Of a stretch of 64,000 bases of DNA, positions 38,861 through 46,809 are shown in pieces; positions within the stretch are counted from its first letter, which is position 1, and each line of letters begins with the position of its first letter. The stretch covers positions 186,001 to 250,000 of the forward strand of contig NZ_JQEI01000016.1 of the NCBI RefSeq assembly GCF_000743355.1, in the 5' to 3' direction. The notes below the pieces were generated by a model. The model was not told the origin of the DNA. It saw only the letters and a list, made by a program, of their open reading frames with translations, and searched no databases. The position numbers were made by a program, and so were the translations under genes. This DNA comes from Serratia sp. Ag1 (GTDB lineage Bacteria > Pseudomonadota > Gammaproteobacteria > Enterobacterales > Enterobacteriaceae).

Positions 38861-39532
38861 TTACAGGGAAAACTGGAAGGCATCGCTGGTGCCACCATAG
38901 TCATTGATGATCTTCCAACTGACGGTGTTACCGGCTGCTCCTGTGGGCAACGTATAATTCACCGTGGCATTCGGTGCCACCATGGTCACTTCTGGCAACT
39001 CTTTACCGCCGAGGGTGATAGAAAAGAAGCTCAGGTAATAGGGCGAGTGGTTGATTGCCTGCAATGTATTACCGTTACGCTGCCATTTGAGGTTTTTTGC
39101 GGCATCGTTCAACGAGCCGCTGATGCCTGCTGGGCGATAAATCAGCTTGATGCGGGTCTTGACCGCGATCTGTAGCGTGTTATCCACCTTTTCAGCAGAA
39201 GGAATGGACTTAACGTTCAGCCAGAACAGGGATTCTTTATCTTCTGGCAAGTTCCCGCCAGCACGGACGATGCGCAGCATGTTGTCTTGCCCACCGTTCA
39301 ACCTGAACAAGGGGGGAGTGATGACAAAGGGGACCTTGGTTTGCCCATTATCTTGGGTTTCAACCCAGGATTGCATCAGATAGGCCGTTTTATCCGGGTT
39401 TTTTACGCTGAGTGCGGCTTCTTTTTTGCCACCATCATAGATCACCCGGGTTCCGCCAACGATTACACCTGCAGAGGCGTTCAGTGAGGCCAGTAATAAC
39501 CCGCCGAGCAATGCTTTATGCCATAATTTCAT
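38861..39532 (-). CDS. Periplasmic fimbrial chaperone (PapD/FimC family)
   Basis: A 223-residue chaperone with a signal peptide ending LNASAG. The two Ig-like domains show the subunit-anchoring basic residues in GTRVIYD (G1 region) and KTRIKLIYRP. It caps pilins by donor-strand complementation and hands them to the usher. The ATG at 39532 starts the signal sequence; a 38-codon upstream extension has no support. Confidence 0.93.
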   Translation of the reverse strand: MKLWHKALLGGLLLASLNASAGVIVGGTRVIYDGGKKEAALSVKNPDKTAYLMQSWVETQDNGQTKVPFVITPPLFRLNGGQDNMLRIVRAGGNLPEDKESLFWLNVKSIPSAEKVDNTLQIAVKTRIKLIYRPAGISGSLNDAAKNLKWQRNGNTLQAINHSPYYLSFFSITLGGKELPEVTMVAPNATVNYTLPTGAAGNTVSWKIINDYGGTSDAFQFSL

Positions 39533-39690
39533 AGTGGAATTTCCTGTATTCTGGGGACAAAAAAGTAAAAAATTAACGGCAGCTTTATCATTTCGTACAG
39601 GCTCTATCACTTGACGTTTAGGTTTCATGTAATACAGCGACTCCACAACCGTTATTCAACGAGACGCTATATTGCCTGACTCGTATCTGC

Positions 39691-39752
39691 AGTGATGGTA
39701 ACTTTGGTTATGCTGGTGTTATGTTTTGTACACACTATTTCTAATTGTAAAA
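39691..39752. repeat. Fimbrial intergenic repeat, copy C
   Basis: About 43 of 62 bases match copy B without gaps, including ACTTTGGTTAT and TTTTGTACA. It lies 159 bases upstream of the chaperone gene, downstream of the LuxR gene. Confidence 0.6.
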
Positions 39753-39836
39753 ATGCGGGTTCATCGTGAGCTAACCGCTTGCTTTATTGCATCATTGTCA
39801 TTATTTATATTTTCTATTTTTTTATGACAGAGTAGA

Positions 39837-40529
39837 TCAGAAACACTCGAAATCCCTGACGGGTATTTCACCATCCTGATAGTTAAGCAGACGGTTGCCT
39901 AATGATGTTTTGACGAAAGCAACCAGGTCAGTATTACCTTTCATCCCGAGTTTCCGCATCGCATTACGTTTGTGACAACTGATGGTTTTTACGCTTCGCT
40001 TCGTGAGGTCAGCGATTTTTTTCTGCGTAACGCCACGTAAGAAATAGTTCAAAACAATAAGCTCAGAATCTGTTAGAAATGGATGTGTTGATCTGACTTT
40101 GTTGTTTAACACTTTGTTAATATATGGACTGAAAACACGGATGTTTTCGAGTGCTTGCATCATGAACCCTGACATTTCACAGAGATGTTCTTTTTTAGAG
40201 ATCAGCGCATGTATGTTAATGTTGTAGAGAAGTTTTAACTCTGCTTTATTTTTAATTTTTGTCAAAATAACAATCTTTACGTCAGGTAAGGTTTTTTTTA
40301 TCCAATGGATAAAGTCAATGACCTGAAGTAATGCTTTGTCTGCCCTAAAGGGTTCGATCACAATAAATTGTATGTCTTCGTTAATCAGGTTTTTTTTAAA
40401 CTCGGCTAAGTTATTTGAGTGATAAAGAACATAGTCTAGCGACATGCAGGACAATAAATACTCAAAGCCGATTGTTGACATCGTACATTCATCGATTAAT
40501 GCGATTCGAAGTGCAGTGTTGTTTTCCAA
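39837..40529 (-). CDS. LuxR-family regulator with degenerate receiver
   Basis: A ~230-residue protein. The N-terminal half resembles a NarL/FixJ receiver: acidic start (ALIDECTM), and IVIEPFRA where the phosphoacceptor Asp would lie, so Glu replaces Asp; ALISKKE supplies the Lys. The C-terminal half is a LuxR helix-turn-helix (LTDSELIVLNYFLRGVTQKKIA ... SVKTISCHKRNAMRKLG). The start is probably the TTG at 40529 with AAGGGG upstream; longer frames lack a site. It lies inside the fimbrial gene set and is AT-rich, so it is likely a local regulator. Confidence 0.75.
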   Translation of the reverse strand: MENNTALRIALIDECTMSTIGFEYLLSCMSLDYVLYHSNNLAEFKKNLINEDIQFIVIEPFRADKALLQVIDFIHWIKKTLPDVKIVILTKIKNKAELKLLYNINIHALISKKEHLCEMSGFMMQALENIRVFSPYINKVLNNKVRSTHPFLTDSELIVLNYFLRGVTQKKIADLTKRSVKTISCHKRNAMRKLGMKGNTDLVAFVKTSLGNRLLNYQDGEIPVRDFECF

Positions 40530-40579
40530 ACATGCCCCTTTCGTTTTTAACACAAGTTCGCTATGAAATTTATTTAAAA

Positions 40580-40609
40580 TTAAAAAGGCCGCTCTCTGAT
40601 GACGACCTT
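40580..40609 (-). terminator. Terminator/attenuator after the first FimA gene
   Basis: On the minus strand AAGGTCG and CGGCCTT pair (one G-T) around an 11-base loop, followed by TTTTAATTTT. It would trim most transcripts after fimA, giving excess major pilin relative to downstream genes. Confidence 0.7.
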
Positions 40610-40644
40610 GGTTTATAGGGTTCACCTTGAGTGGCTAACTCAGT

Positions 40645-41172
40645 TTATTGATAAACAATGGTAAACTGAGCGCTAGCGTTAGCGATACCGGCAGTCACGT
40701 TGTTGTCGATAGCTTTATAACGCGCAACGAAGTCCAGATTATTATTAGAACCAGTCCCCGTCACCAATGTGTAAGGTTGTGAGCTTTCGAACAGCTTGAC
40801 CACTTGCTGAGTGGCGTCAGACAACTGAATGGCAACGCCTTTAGCGGTGTCTGCACCAGAGGTTAAAGCGAGCATGCTGTTGTCGCCAGCAACGTTGGTG
40901 CCATCGAATTTAACGACAGCTTTGCTTGCTCCTACTGGGCAATCTTTCAGGATCAGTTGGAATTTGGTTGGTGCCGCAGTAGAACCTGTACCGGTAAAAG
41001 CGGAAGAGGAGACTTTGCCCAGTGTGACGGTCAGGTTCTGAGAATTGGTATCTACCACACATGCAGCATCAGTCACTTCCCCGACAAAGTTAATTGTCCC
41101 ATCTGCTGCCATTACGGCTGGGGCAGACATAGCGGAAAATAAAAATGCGGCAGTAATAATTTTGTGGTTCAT
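40645..41172 (-). CDS. fimA: Major fimbrial subunit (FimA paralogue 1)
   Basis: A 175-residue FimA-type pilin with signal peptide ending VMAADG, Cys pair (DAACVV ... LKDCPV) and terminal FTIVYQ. It is the first structural gene after the putative invertible promoter and is followed by a terminator-like hairpin, the position of the major rod subunit in type 1 loci. It is more distant from the two other FimA copies than they are from each other. AAGGA lies 8 bases before the ATG. Confidence 0.92.
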   Translation of the reverse strand: MNHKIITAAFLFSAMSAPAVMAADGTINFVGEVTDAACVVDTNSQNLTVTLGKVSSSAFTGTGSTAAPTKFQLILKDCPVGASKAVVKFDGTNVAGDNSMLALTSGADTAKGVAIQLSDATQQVVKLFESSQPYTLVTGTGSNNNLDFVARYKAIDNNVTAGIANASAQFTIVYQ

Positions 41173-41300
41173 GAAGTAATCCTTTTAATTAACGAATTAA
41201 AATTTCATGCATGGGCATTGGAAGGGCCATTGCATTCTATTTATCCCTTGATTAACATCTTGGTTAGAAAGGCTCACTAATGCGTAATGAGTTTTTCTTG

Positions 41301-41624
41301 AGGTAGTCATTTTGGGCTATTTTGTATACCTTGGGTTTTTTAACCTTAAGTGAAATGATTTAGCCCATTTAAAATGGATTTAATTTCTTTTTTTATGGCT
41401 TTTCCAGCATTATGTACTGATTAACTTTGATGCGTCAATTTATCAGTCACAGGGGTTTTGATGGGGTTATTGTGATAATTGTGTGGATCTGCGTGGGGGA
41501 ATTGTCACTATTTATATGATTTTAAATATTTTTTCAAAGAGTAATGATGCAGATCACAGCAGAGTTGACACGGAGGAATTGCGGATACTACTATAGGCTC
41601 CAGTTTAGCCCAAAATGATCACCT
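41301..41624. repeat. Putative invertible fimS-like promoter element
   Basis: Left repeat 41301-41319 (AGGTAGTCATTTTGGGCTA) and right repeat 41606-41624 are inverted copies identical at 17 of 19 positions, with a perfect 13-bp core TCATTTTGGGCTA. The 324-bp span is close to the 314 bp of E. coli fimS, and the core TTTGGGCTA matches 7 of 9 bases of the fim repeat TTGGGGCCA. It lies 20 bases after the recombinase 2 stop and 128 bases before fimA, exactly the fimE-fimS-fimA order. Confidence 0.85.
41565..41594 (+). promoter_or_regulatory. Promoter inside the invertible element, OFF orientation
   Basis: A perfect TTGACA (41565-41570), 18-base spacer and TACTAT (41589-41594) would start transcription near 41601, just inside the right repeat. 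As sequenced it points toward recombinase 2, away from fimA. Inversion would place the start near 41324, about 150 bases before the fimA ATG. Confidence 0.65.
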
Positions 41625-41643
41625 GGTAATTTTTGCTTACAAA

Positions 41644-42192
41644 TTACCAAATGTCTAAAAATCGCCTCGAGTTACTTGCCGTATATAACACCGTATGGCG
41701 AATGTTCCTGTGACCTAAATAATCTTGAATTAATCGCGTATCAATTCCTTTGTCCGCTAGAGCATAGCCACAAGCATGGCGTAACATATGTGGGTGGGGC
41801 ATAACTGACAGTGATGAATCACGCCCATATTTGCGCATCATCTTGTAGATCTGTTGGCGGGAAAGGCGGTTACCCTGGCGTGAAAGAAACAGCCACTCAC
41901 TATCGCTGCCATTATAATTCAATCGTTTATTTAACCATTGCTGTAGTGGTTTTATCTCCATGTCATACAGTGGATGTATGGTGGAAAATCCATTCTTTAA
42001 TCGGTTAATCATGATGGTTCTCCCCTCCATATCGATATCGGAGAGACGTAACGCGTTGAGTTCACTGACACGGCAGCCGTGTAAAAAACACATCCAGATT
42101 AGGCAACAGTCTCTGTCAGCATGTGCGCCCTGTGCAACCGCGCTAATTAATCTTTTTACCTCTGATAGTGTTAAATATTTCCGACTTTTCAT
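41644..42192 (-). CDS. FimB/FimE-type tyrosine recombinase (copy 2)
   Basis: A 182-residue recombinase; family members are about 200. Catalytic motifs: GCRVSELNAL (Arg), HMLRHACGYAL (HxxR), LGHRNIRHT and VLYTASN (Tyr). Of two adjacent ATGs (42195, 42192) the second has the better spacing from GAGAGG. It lies directly before the invertible element with the same orientation as fimE in E. coli and is the likeliest enzyme acting on it. It is about as distant from copy 1 as FimB is from FimE. Confidence 0.88.
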   Translation of the reverse strand: MKSRKYLTLSEVKRLISAVAQGAHADRDCCLIWMCFLHGCRVSELNALRLSDIDMEGRTIMINRLKNGFSTIHPLYDMEIKPLQQWLNKRLNYNGSDSEWLFLSRQGNRLSRQQIYKMMRKYGRDSSLSVMPHPHMLRHACGYALADKGIDTRLIQDYLGHRNIRHTVLYTASNSRRFLDIW

Positions 42193-42520
42193 CATATCCT
42201 CTCTGTCGTCATAAAATTAACTAGGGATAACCTGTCTATTGGTACTGGCTGCCTTACTCAGCCTGCCTCGAGCCCTGATCCTGCTCCATAAAGAATATTG
42301 TTGTAAAAGTATCACGCCTGAGCCTGAATTTAATCGCAGCGCATGTGCAATATCGTACCGGCCTGTTAATAGGTTAGACCTTTTTTTTATTTTTGTATAA
42401 GGAGGATTCTGGTTTGCGAAGCTAATTCAGTGATTATAAGACTCTGGCTAATAAAATCCTGTTTCTAATATTTCAGGTTATTTATCAGCAGTGTTGGCAG
42501 GGTTAAAATAATATGAGGTT

Positions 42521-42559
42521 TATACCCGTTATACTTCAAGTTGCTTGGGTGTTGGCTGT
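42521..42559. repeat. ERIC end fragment
   Basis: Begins TATACCCGTTATACTTCAAG and continues through TTGCTTGGGTGTTGGCTG before homology to ERIC is lost, so it is a truncated element. Confidence 0.8.
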
Positions 42560-42583
42560 ATTAACAAATCGATTAAAGACCGA

Positions 42584-42609
42584 TTTGAACAGCGCAAGCG
42601 CTGTTCAAA
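42584..42609 (-). terminator. Hairpin at the end of the ape operon
   Basis: A perfect 12-bp stem (TTTGAACAGCGC / GCGCTGTTCAAA) with a 2-base spacer lies 15 bases past the apeR stop. On the minus strand it is followed by TCGGTCTTTAAT, a weak T-tract, so it is the likely operon terminator. Confidence 0.65.
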
Positions 42610-42623
42610 CAGGAATACTGAAA

Positions 42624-43853
42624 CTATGCCCAGCGTTTAATCACAATCGAGGTGTTGATGCCGCCGAAGGCGAAATTGTTGCTTTGCAGAAATTCACAAT
42701 CAATGTGGCGGGCTGCTCCCATGATGTAATCCAGTGCGCCGCATTGTTCGTCTGGATTGTGCAGGTTGAGCGTCGGGGCAAACCAGCCTTCGCGCATCAT
42801 CTGCAGGCTCATCCAGGCTTCTAGCGCACCACAGGCACCCAACGTGTGGCCGAAGTAACTCTTCAGTGATGAAATCGGCACATTTTCGCCGTAGATCGCC
42901 GCCGTAGCCTGGCTTTCTGCGATATCTCCCCTGTCGGTGGCGGTGCCGTGGGCAGAAATATAGCCGATATCACGCGGGCTTAAACCGGCCATCTGGAGCG
43001 ATTGCTCCATGCAAATCTGCATGGTTTCGCGTTGCGGCTGTGTGATGTGTGCGGCATCGCAGTTGGTGGCAAAACCTATCACCTCGCCGTAGATCGTCGC
43101 GCCGCGCGCTTTGGCGTGCTCCAACTCTTCGAGGACCAGCGTACCTGCGCCTTCACCAATCACCAGTCCATCACGCTGTTGGTCAAACGGCGAAGGCGTC
43201 GTATGGGGTTCATCATTACGCTGGCTGGTCGCAAACAGCGTATCGAACACGGCGGCTTCGGAAGGGCATAACTCTTCTGCACCCCCGGCAACCATTACCG
43301 TTTGATAACCGTGACGAATGGCTTCCCAGGCATAACCAATCGCCTGGCTCCCCGAGGTACAAGCGCTGGAAGTGGGGATCACCCGCCCGCGCAAGCCAAA
43401 GAACAAACCGGTATTAACCGCCGTGGTGTGCGGCATCATCTGCACGTAGGTGGTGCCGGTAATATTATTGGTGTGCTTCTCGGTCAACATGGTAGCGAAT
43501 TCGCTTACCGGGCCAGTGCTGCCGGTGGATGAACCATAAGCAATGCCGGTCTGGCCGTTGGTCAGCACCGGATCGTCAATCAGCCCGGCCTGTTCCAGCG
43601 CCAACTCGGTTGCGCGGGTCGACATCAGTGACACCCGGCCCATAGAGCGGATCCGCTTGCGGGTATAGTGCTCCGGCAGCACAAAATCATCGATAGGGGC
43701 ACCGAGCAGCGTGTGCAGGCCCGCATAGATTTGCCATTCTGGCATTTTACGCACGGCGTTTTTATAGGCCAGTAACCTGCTGGAGACCGCCTGCCAGTTC
43801 TCACCAAAAGCGGTAACGCCGCCCATACCTGTAATTACGACGCGACGTGTCAT
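42624..43853 (-). CDS. apeR: Beta-ketoacyl-ACP synthase ApeR
   Basis: A 409-residue KAS I/II-type condensing enzyme. The Cys-His-His triad is visible in SSACTSGSQ, SAHGTATDRGD and SYFGHTLGAC. It is the last gene of the aryl polyene operon and its start overlaps the apeQ stop by 4 bases. With ApeO/ApeC it takes part in building the conjugated chain; ApeR is thought to be an auxiliary synthase. Confidence 0.88.
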   Translation of the reverse strand: MTRRVVITGMGGVTAFGENWQAVSSRLLAYKNAVRKMPEWQIYAGLHTLLGAPIDDFVLPEHYTRKRIRSMGRVSLMSTRATELALEQAGLIDDPVLTNGQTGIAYGSSTGSTGPVSEFATMLTEKHTNNITGTTYVQMMPHTTAVNTGLFFGLRGRVIPTSSACTSGSQAIGYAWEAIRHGYQTVMVAGGAEELCPSEAAVFDTLFATSQRNDEPHTTPSPFDQQRDGLVIGEGAGTLVLEELEHAKARGATIYGEVIGFATNCDAAHITQPQRETMQICMEQSLQMAGLSPRDIGYISAHGTATDRGDIAESQATAAIYGENVPISSLKSYFGHTLGACGALEAWMSLQMMREGWFAPTLNLHNPDEQCGALDYIMGAARHIDCEFLQSNNFAFGGINTSIVIKRWA

Positions 43854-44581
43854 AACATCCCCCCGTTGATGGAGATCACCTGACGCGTCACGTAACCTGC
43901 AATATCTGACATCAAATAGCTTGCCAGCCCGGCAACTTCTTCTGCCTGGCCCATACGCTTCATCGGGATCATGGCCATCGCTTCTTGCCGTGCGGCTTCT
44001 TCCATTTCGAGCATGGCAGTGTCAATTAACCCCGGAGCAATACAGTTAACGGTGATTTTGCGCTTGGCCAGTTCGATCGCCAGCGCTTTGGTGGCACCAA
44101 TAATGCCCGCTTTAGCCGCGCTGTAGTTGACCTGCCCACGGTTGCCCATCAGGCCAGAAACGGAAGAAAGTGTAATAATGCGGCCACCTTTGCGCGTGGC
44201 AATCATTGGCATGACGCACGGTTGGATCACGTTATAAAAGCTGTCGAGATTGGTGTGGATCACCGCATCCCAATCGTCATCGCTTAATGCGGGGAAGGCG
44301 GCATCACGGGCGATACCGGCGTTGCTGACGATGCCATACCACGGCCCGTGTTCGGCCATGTCCTGCTCGAGCACTTCCCGGCATTGCTGGCGGTTGCCTA
44401 CGTCAAAGCAGAGCAGGCGGCTTTGCCCGCCCGCCGCGATGATCGCATCACGTGTTTCCTGGGCACCGGCCTCATCCCGATGGTAGTGAACACCGACCAC
44501 AAAGCCATCAGCCGCTAACTGGCAGGCAATGGCGCGTCCGATACCCTTACTGGCGCCAGTGATCAGAACTGAACGACTCAT
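43850..44581 (-). CDS. apeQ: 3-oxoacyl-ACP reductase ApeQ
   Basis: A 243-residue short-chain dehydrogenase of FabG type: TGASKGIGRA cofactor motif at the N-terminus, NAG in SNAGIARDA, and YSAAKAG with the catalytic Tyr and Lys (about residue 150). It reduces the 3-keto group in each elongation round of polyene synthesis. The start and stop both overlap neighbours by 4 bases. Confidence 0.9.
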   Translation of the reverse strand: MSRSVLITGASKGIGRAIACQLAADGFVVGVHYHRDEAGAQETRDAIIAAGGQSRLLCFDVGNRQQCREVLEQDMAEHGPWYGIVSNAGIARDAAFPALSDDDWDAVIHTNLDSFYNVIQPCVMPMIATRKGGRIITLSSVSGLMGNRGQVNYSAAKAGIIGATKALAIELAKRKITVNCIAPGLIDTAMLEMEEAARQEAMAMIPMKRMGQAEEVAGLASYLMSDIAGYVTRQVISINGGML

Positions 44582-45054
44582 GCTGTATATCCCTGATTAA
44601 AAAGTAACGTTAATTCTTCCGGTGCGGGCTGAAAGGTGTTTACGCGGCCAGTGGCCAGCGTGTCATTCCCTACGCGGATAGCGCAGTCAAAACTACCGAA
44701 ACGTTGATCCTGCATCAGTAGCTTGACCTGAATATCCAGAGTCGCGCCTGCGGGCAGGCTGCCAGCGGCGCAGATTAACTCTCTGGCCCCGAGAACCATA
44801 CCGAGGGCGATGCTTGGCTGGCCCTGCTGCTGACGATGCCAACCCGACCAGACGCCGATGGTTTGCGCCATCAATTCCAGCGCATACCAACCCGGCAGGT
44901 TGCCCTGAGCGTCGATAAAGGGGGCCAAGACACCGTCTGGCGTGACCGTGACGCGGCAATGCGCCTCTTCATCGGCGACGCTTACTACGTCTGCCAGCAG
45001 CAGCATAGGCGCGTCGTGCGGCAGATAGCTTGCTGGCGGTAAATAATGACTCAT
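44578..45054 (-). CDS. apeP: 3-hydroxyacyl-ACP dehydratase ApeP
   Basis: A 158-residue hotdog-fold protein related to FabA/FabZ dehydratases; YLPHDAPMLLLADVV near the N-terminus and GWYALELMAQTIG near residue 60 are the recognisable parts. In the aryl polyene system it pairs with ApeI to dehydrate intermediates without later enoyl reduction, leaving conjugated double bonds. It overlaps apeO and apeQ by 4 bases each. Confidence 0.85.
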   Translation of the reverse strand: MSHYLPPASYLPHDAPMLLLADVVSVADEEAHCRVTVTPDGVLAPFIDAQGNLPGWYALELMAQTIGVWSGWHRQQQGQPSIALGMVLGARELICAAGSLPAGATLDIQVKLLMQDQRFGSFDCAIRVGNDTLATGRVNTFQPAPEELTLLFNQGYTA

Positions 45055-46220
45055 GCAATTCTCCCCAGCAGGATGCTGGCGTTATTACCGCCAAAGGCGA
45101 AAGAGTTGGACAAAATCACCGGGCGCTCCAGCGGCGCGGCGGCTTGCAGCACGCCGCAGGCGGGTAATGCCGGATCCAGCGGCGAGCGGCTGAAATCCTG
45201 CGGCGGCAATGGCAGATGCTGTTGCAGGATCAACGCGCTGATCGCCGCCTCGGTGATGCCAGCGGCACCCAGCGTATGCCCGGTCAGGTGTTTGGTGGAG
45301 CTGCAAGGGACACTTTCACCGAACAGTTCCTGCACCACTTTGGCTTCAATCTGATCGTTGAGTAACGTGGCGGTGCCGTGCAGGTTAATGTAGCCCACCT
45401 CTGCGGGTTTTAACCCGGCCTCAGTTAACGCCTGCTGAATGGCGCGGATGGCCCCTGCGCCCTGCGGATGCGGGGCTGAAATATGGTGGGCATCGCTGGA
45501 TTCCCCCACCCCTAACAGCGCGATGGGCTGTGGTTCGCGGGTCAACACCATCAGTGCCGCGCCCTCGCCAATGGTGATGCCGCAGCGATCGCGGCTGAAT
45601 GGCTGGCACTGCGTGGTGGAAAGAGACTCCAGGCTATGAAAGCCGTTGATCGGCATGCGGCTTAAGGTATCGGCTCCACCGACGATCGCGATATCTGCCA
45701 ATCCTGCTTCAATCAGCCTGCGCCCGCTGATGATGGCACGTGCGCTGGAAGAGCAAGCGGTGGAAAGGGTAAATGCCGGGCCATTCAGCCCCAGCCAGTG
45801 GCTAAGAAAGCGTGACGGATCGCCCAATTCCTGCTGTGCGTATTGCCAACTTGGGCTCGGTTCACCATGGAGCCGGTGTTCAACGTGGCGATCGCCCTCA
45901 TCCAGCCCGGAAGTGCTGGTACCCAGCACCACGGCGATGCGATCGCGGCCAACGCGAAGAATCGCTTCATCCACCACCGGCTGAATTTGCGCCAGTGCGG
46001 CCAGTAATAGCTGGTTATTACGGCTGCGGTGGGCAGCAAAGTGGTCAGGGATGGCGGGGAGTTCACCTTCCACCCCGCCTAACATCGCCTGCGGTGGGTT
46101 TTGCAACCAGCCGGTGCGGTTACGCATACCGGGTGCGATACCTCGCTGCAAGTTGGCCGCGATCTCCTGAGCTGACTGGCCCAGCGCGTTAATCATGCCG
46201 ACGGCAGAAATGTAGATCAT
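45051..46220 (-). CDS. apeO: Beta-ketoacyl synthase ApeO
   Basis: A 389-residue condensing enzyme with STACSSSAR (Cys), NLHGTATLLND and TGHTLGAAG (His pair). It is the catalytic partner of the shorter ApeC in the polyene-building KS/CLF heterodimer. The ATG at 46220 (MIYISAVGMINALG), one base past the apeN stop, is chosen over a 32-codon extension that would overlap apeN. Confidence 0.9.
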   Translation of the reverse strand: MIYISAVGMINALGQSAQEIAANLQRGIAPGMRNRTGWLQNPPQAMLGGVEGELPAIPDHFAAHRSRNNQLLLAALAQIQPVVDEAILRVGRDRIAVVLGTSTSGLDEGDRHVEHRLHGEPSPSWQYAQQELGDPSRFLSHWLGLNGPAFTLSTACSSSARAIISGRRLIEAGLADIAIVGGADTLSRMPINGFHSLESLSTTQCQPFSRDRCGITIGEGAALMVLTREPQPIALLGVGESSDAHHISAPHPQGAGAIRAIQQALTEAGLKPAEVGYINLHGTATLLNDQIEAKVVQELFGESVPCSSTKHLTGHTLGAAGITEAAISALILQQHLPLPPQDFSRSPLDPALPACGVLQAAAPLERPVILSNSFAFGGNNASILLGRIA

Positions 46221-46221
46221 C

Positions 46222-46809
46222 TCAGTCACCCAGATATTGAATGGTGATGTGGTATTTAAAGACGTGCTGCTGGATGCTGATCGGTTCACGTTTACCTTTA
46301 CGTTGCAGATAAACAATCTCGGTGATCAGTTTGCCGCTGGCATTACGCAGCTCACGTTTATCGCCCTGATCGATCAGCGTCCAACCCTGTGGTAACTGGC
46401 TCTGCCAGGCGCTGATTGGCCAATGGCTGAGCATCACGTCGGCCAACACCTGGCTGGCGGGCGGGAGCTGTGGCACTACGATCGATTGCTCGGAATGGAT
46501 ACCTTGCTGATCATAGGTGACCAGAAACAGGCGGATGCCGACAGAAGAAAGCCCGGCCAAGGTTATTTTATTGGCATCGGCATTCAGCATCACCAGCAAG
46601 GATTGCGTTTGCCCATTGAAGCTGCCGGTCAGCAACTGCTGGGAATTGACCGCCGGGGTGATACCCGGTGCTGGCAGCGTGACGCGCACGCCAGGTTCAA
46701 GCCAGGCCTGCGGTGCGCTTGCCTCTGTAGAGTGTGGCGAGCGGCTGCAGCCGGTGAGCAACAGCACGCCGAGCAGGGTGGCGGCGTGCCAAAAATGCGG
46801 TTTTATCAT
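46222..46809 (-). CDS. apeN: DUF3261-type lipoprotein ApeN
   Basis: A 195-residue lipoprotein; the lipobox LLLTGCS gives the lipidated Cys near residue 21. DUF3261 proteins accompany aryl polyene exporters and probably help place the product in the outer membrane. The start overlaps the apeM stop by 4 bases. Confidence 0.82.
   Translation of the reverse strand: MIKPHFWHAATLLGVLLLTGCSRSPHSTEASAPQAWLEPGVRVTLPAPGITPAVNSQQLLTGSFNGQTQSLLVMLNADANKITLAGLSSVGIRLFLVTYDQQGIHSEQSIVVPQLPPASQVLADVMLSHWPISAWQSQLPQGWTLIDQGDKRELRNASGKLITEIVYLQRKGKREPISIQQHVFKYHITIQYLGD

Larger units (their letters stand above)
42193..42623. other. Interval between recombinase 2 and the ape operon end
   Basis: No coding sequence is supported. 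It contains an ERIC end fragment (42521-42559), a strong hairpin (42584-42609) and AT-rich DNA that presumably includes the recombinase promoter. Confidence 0.5.
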
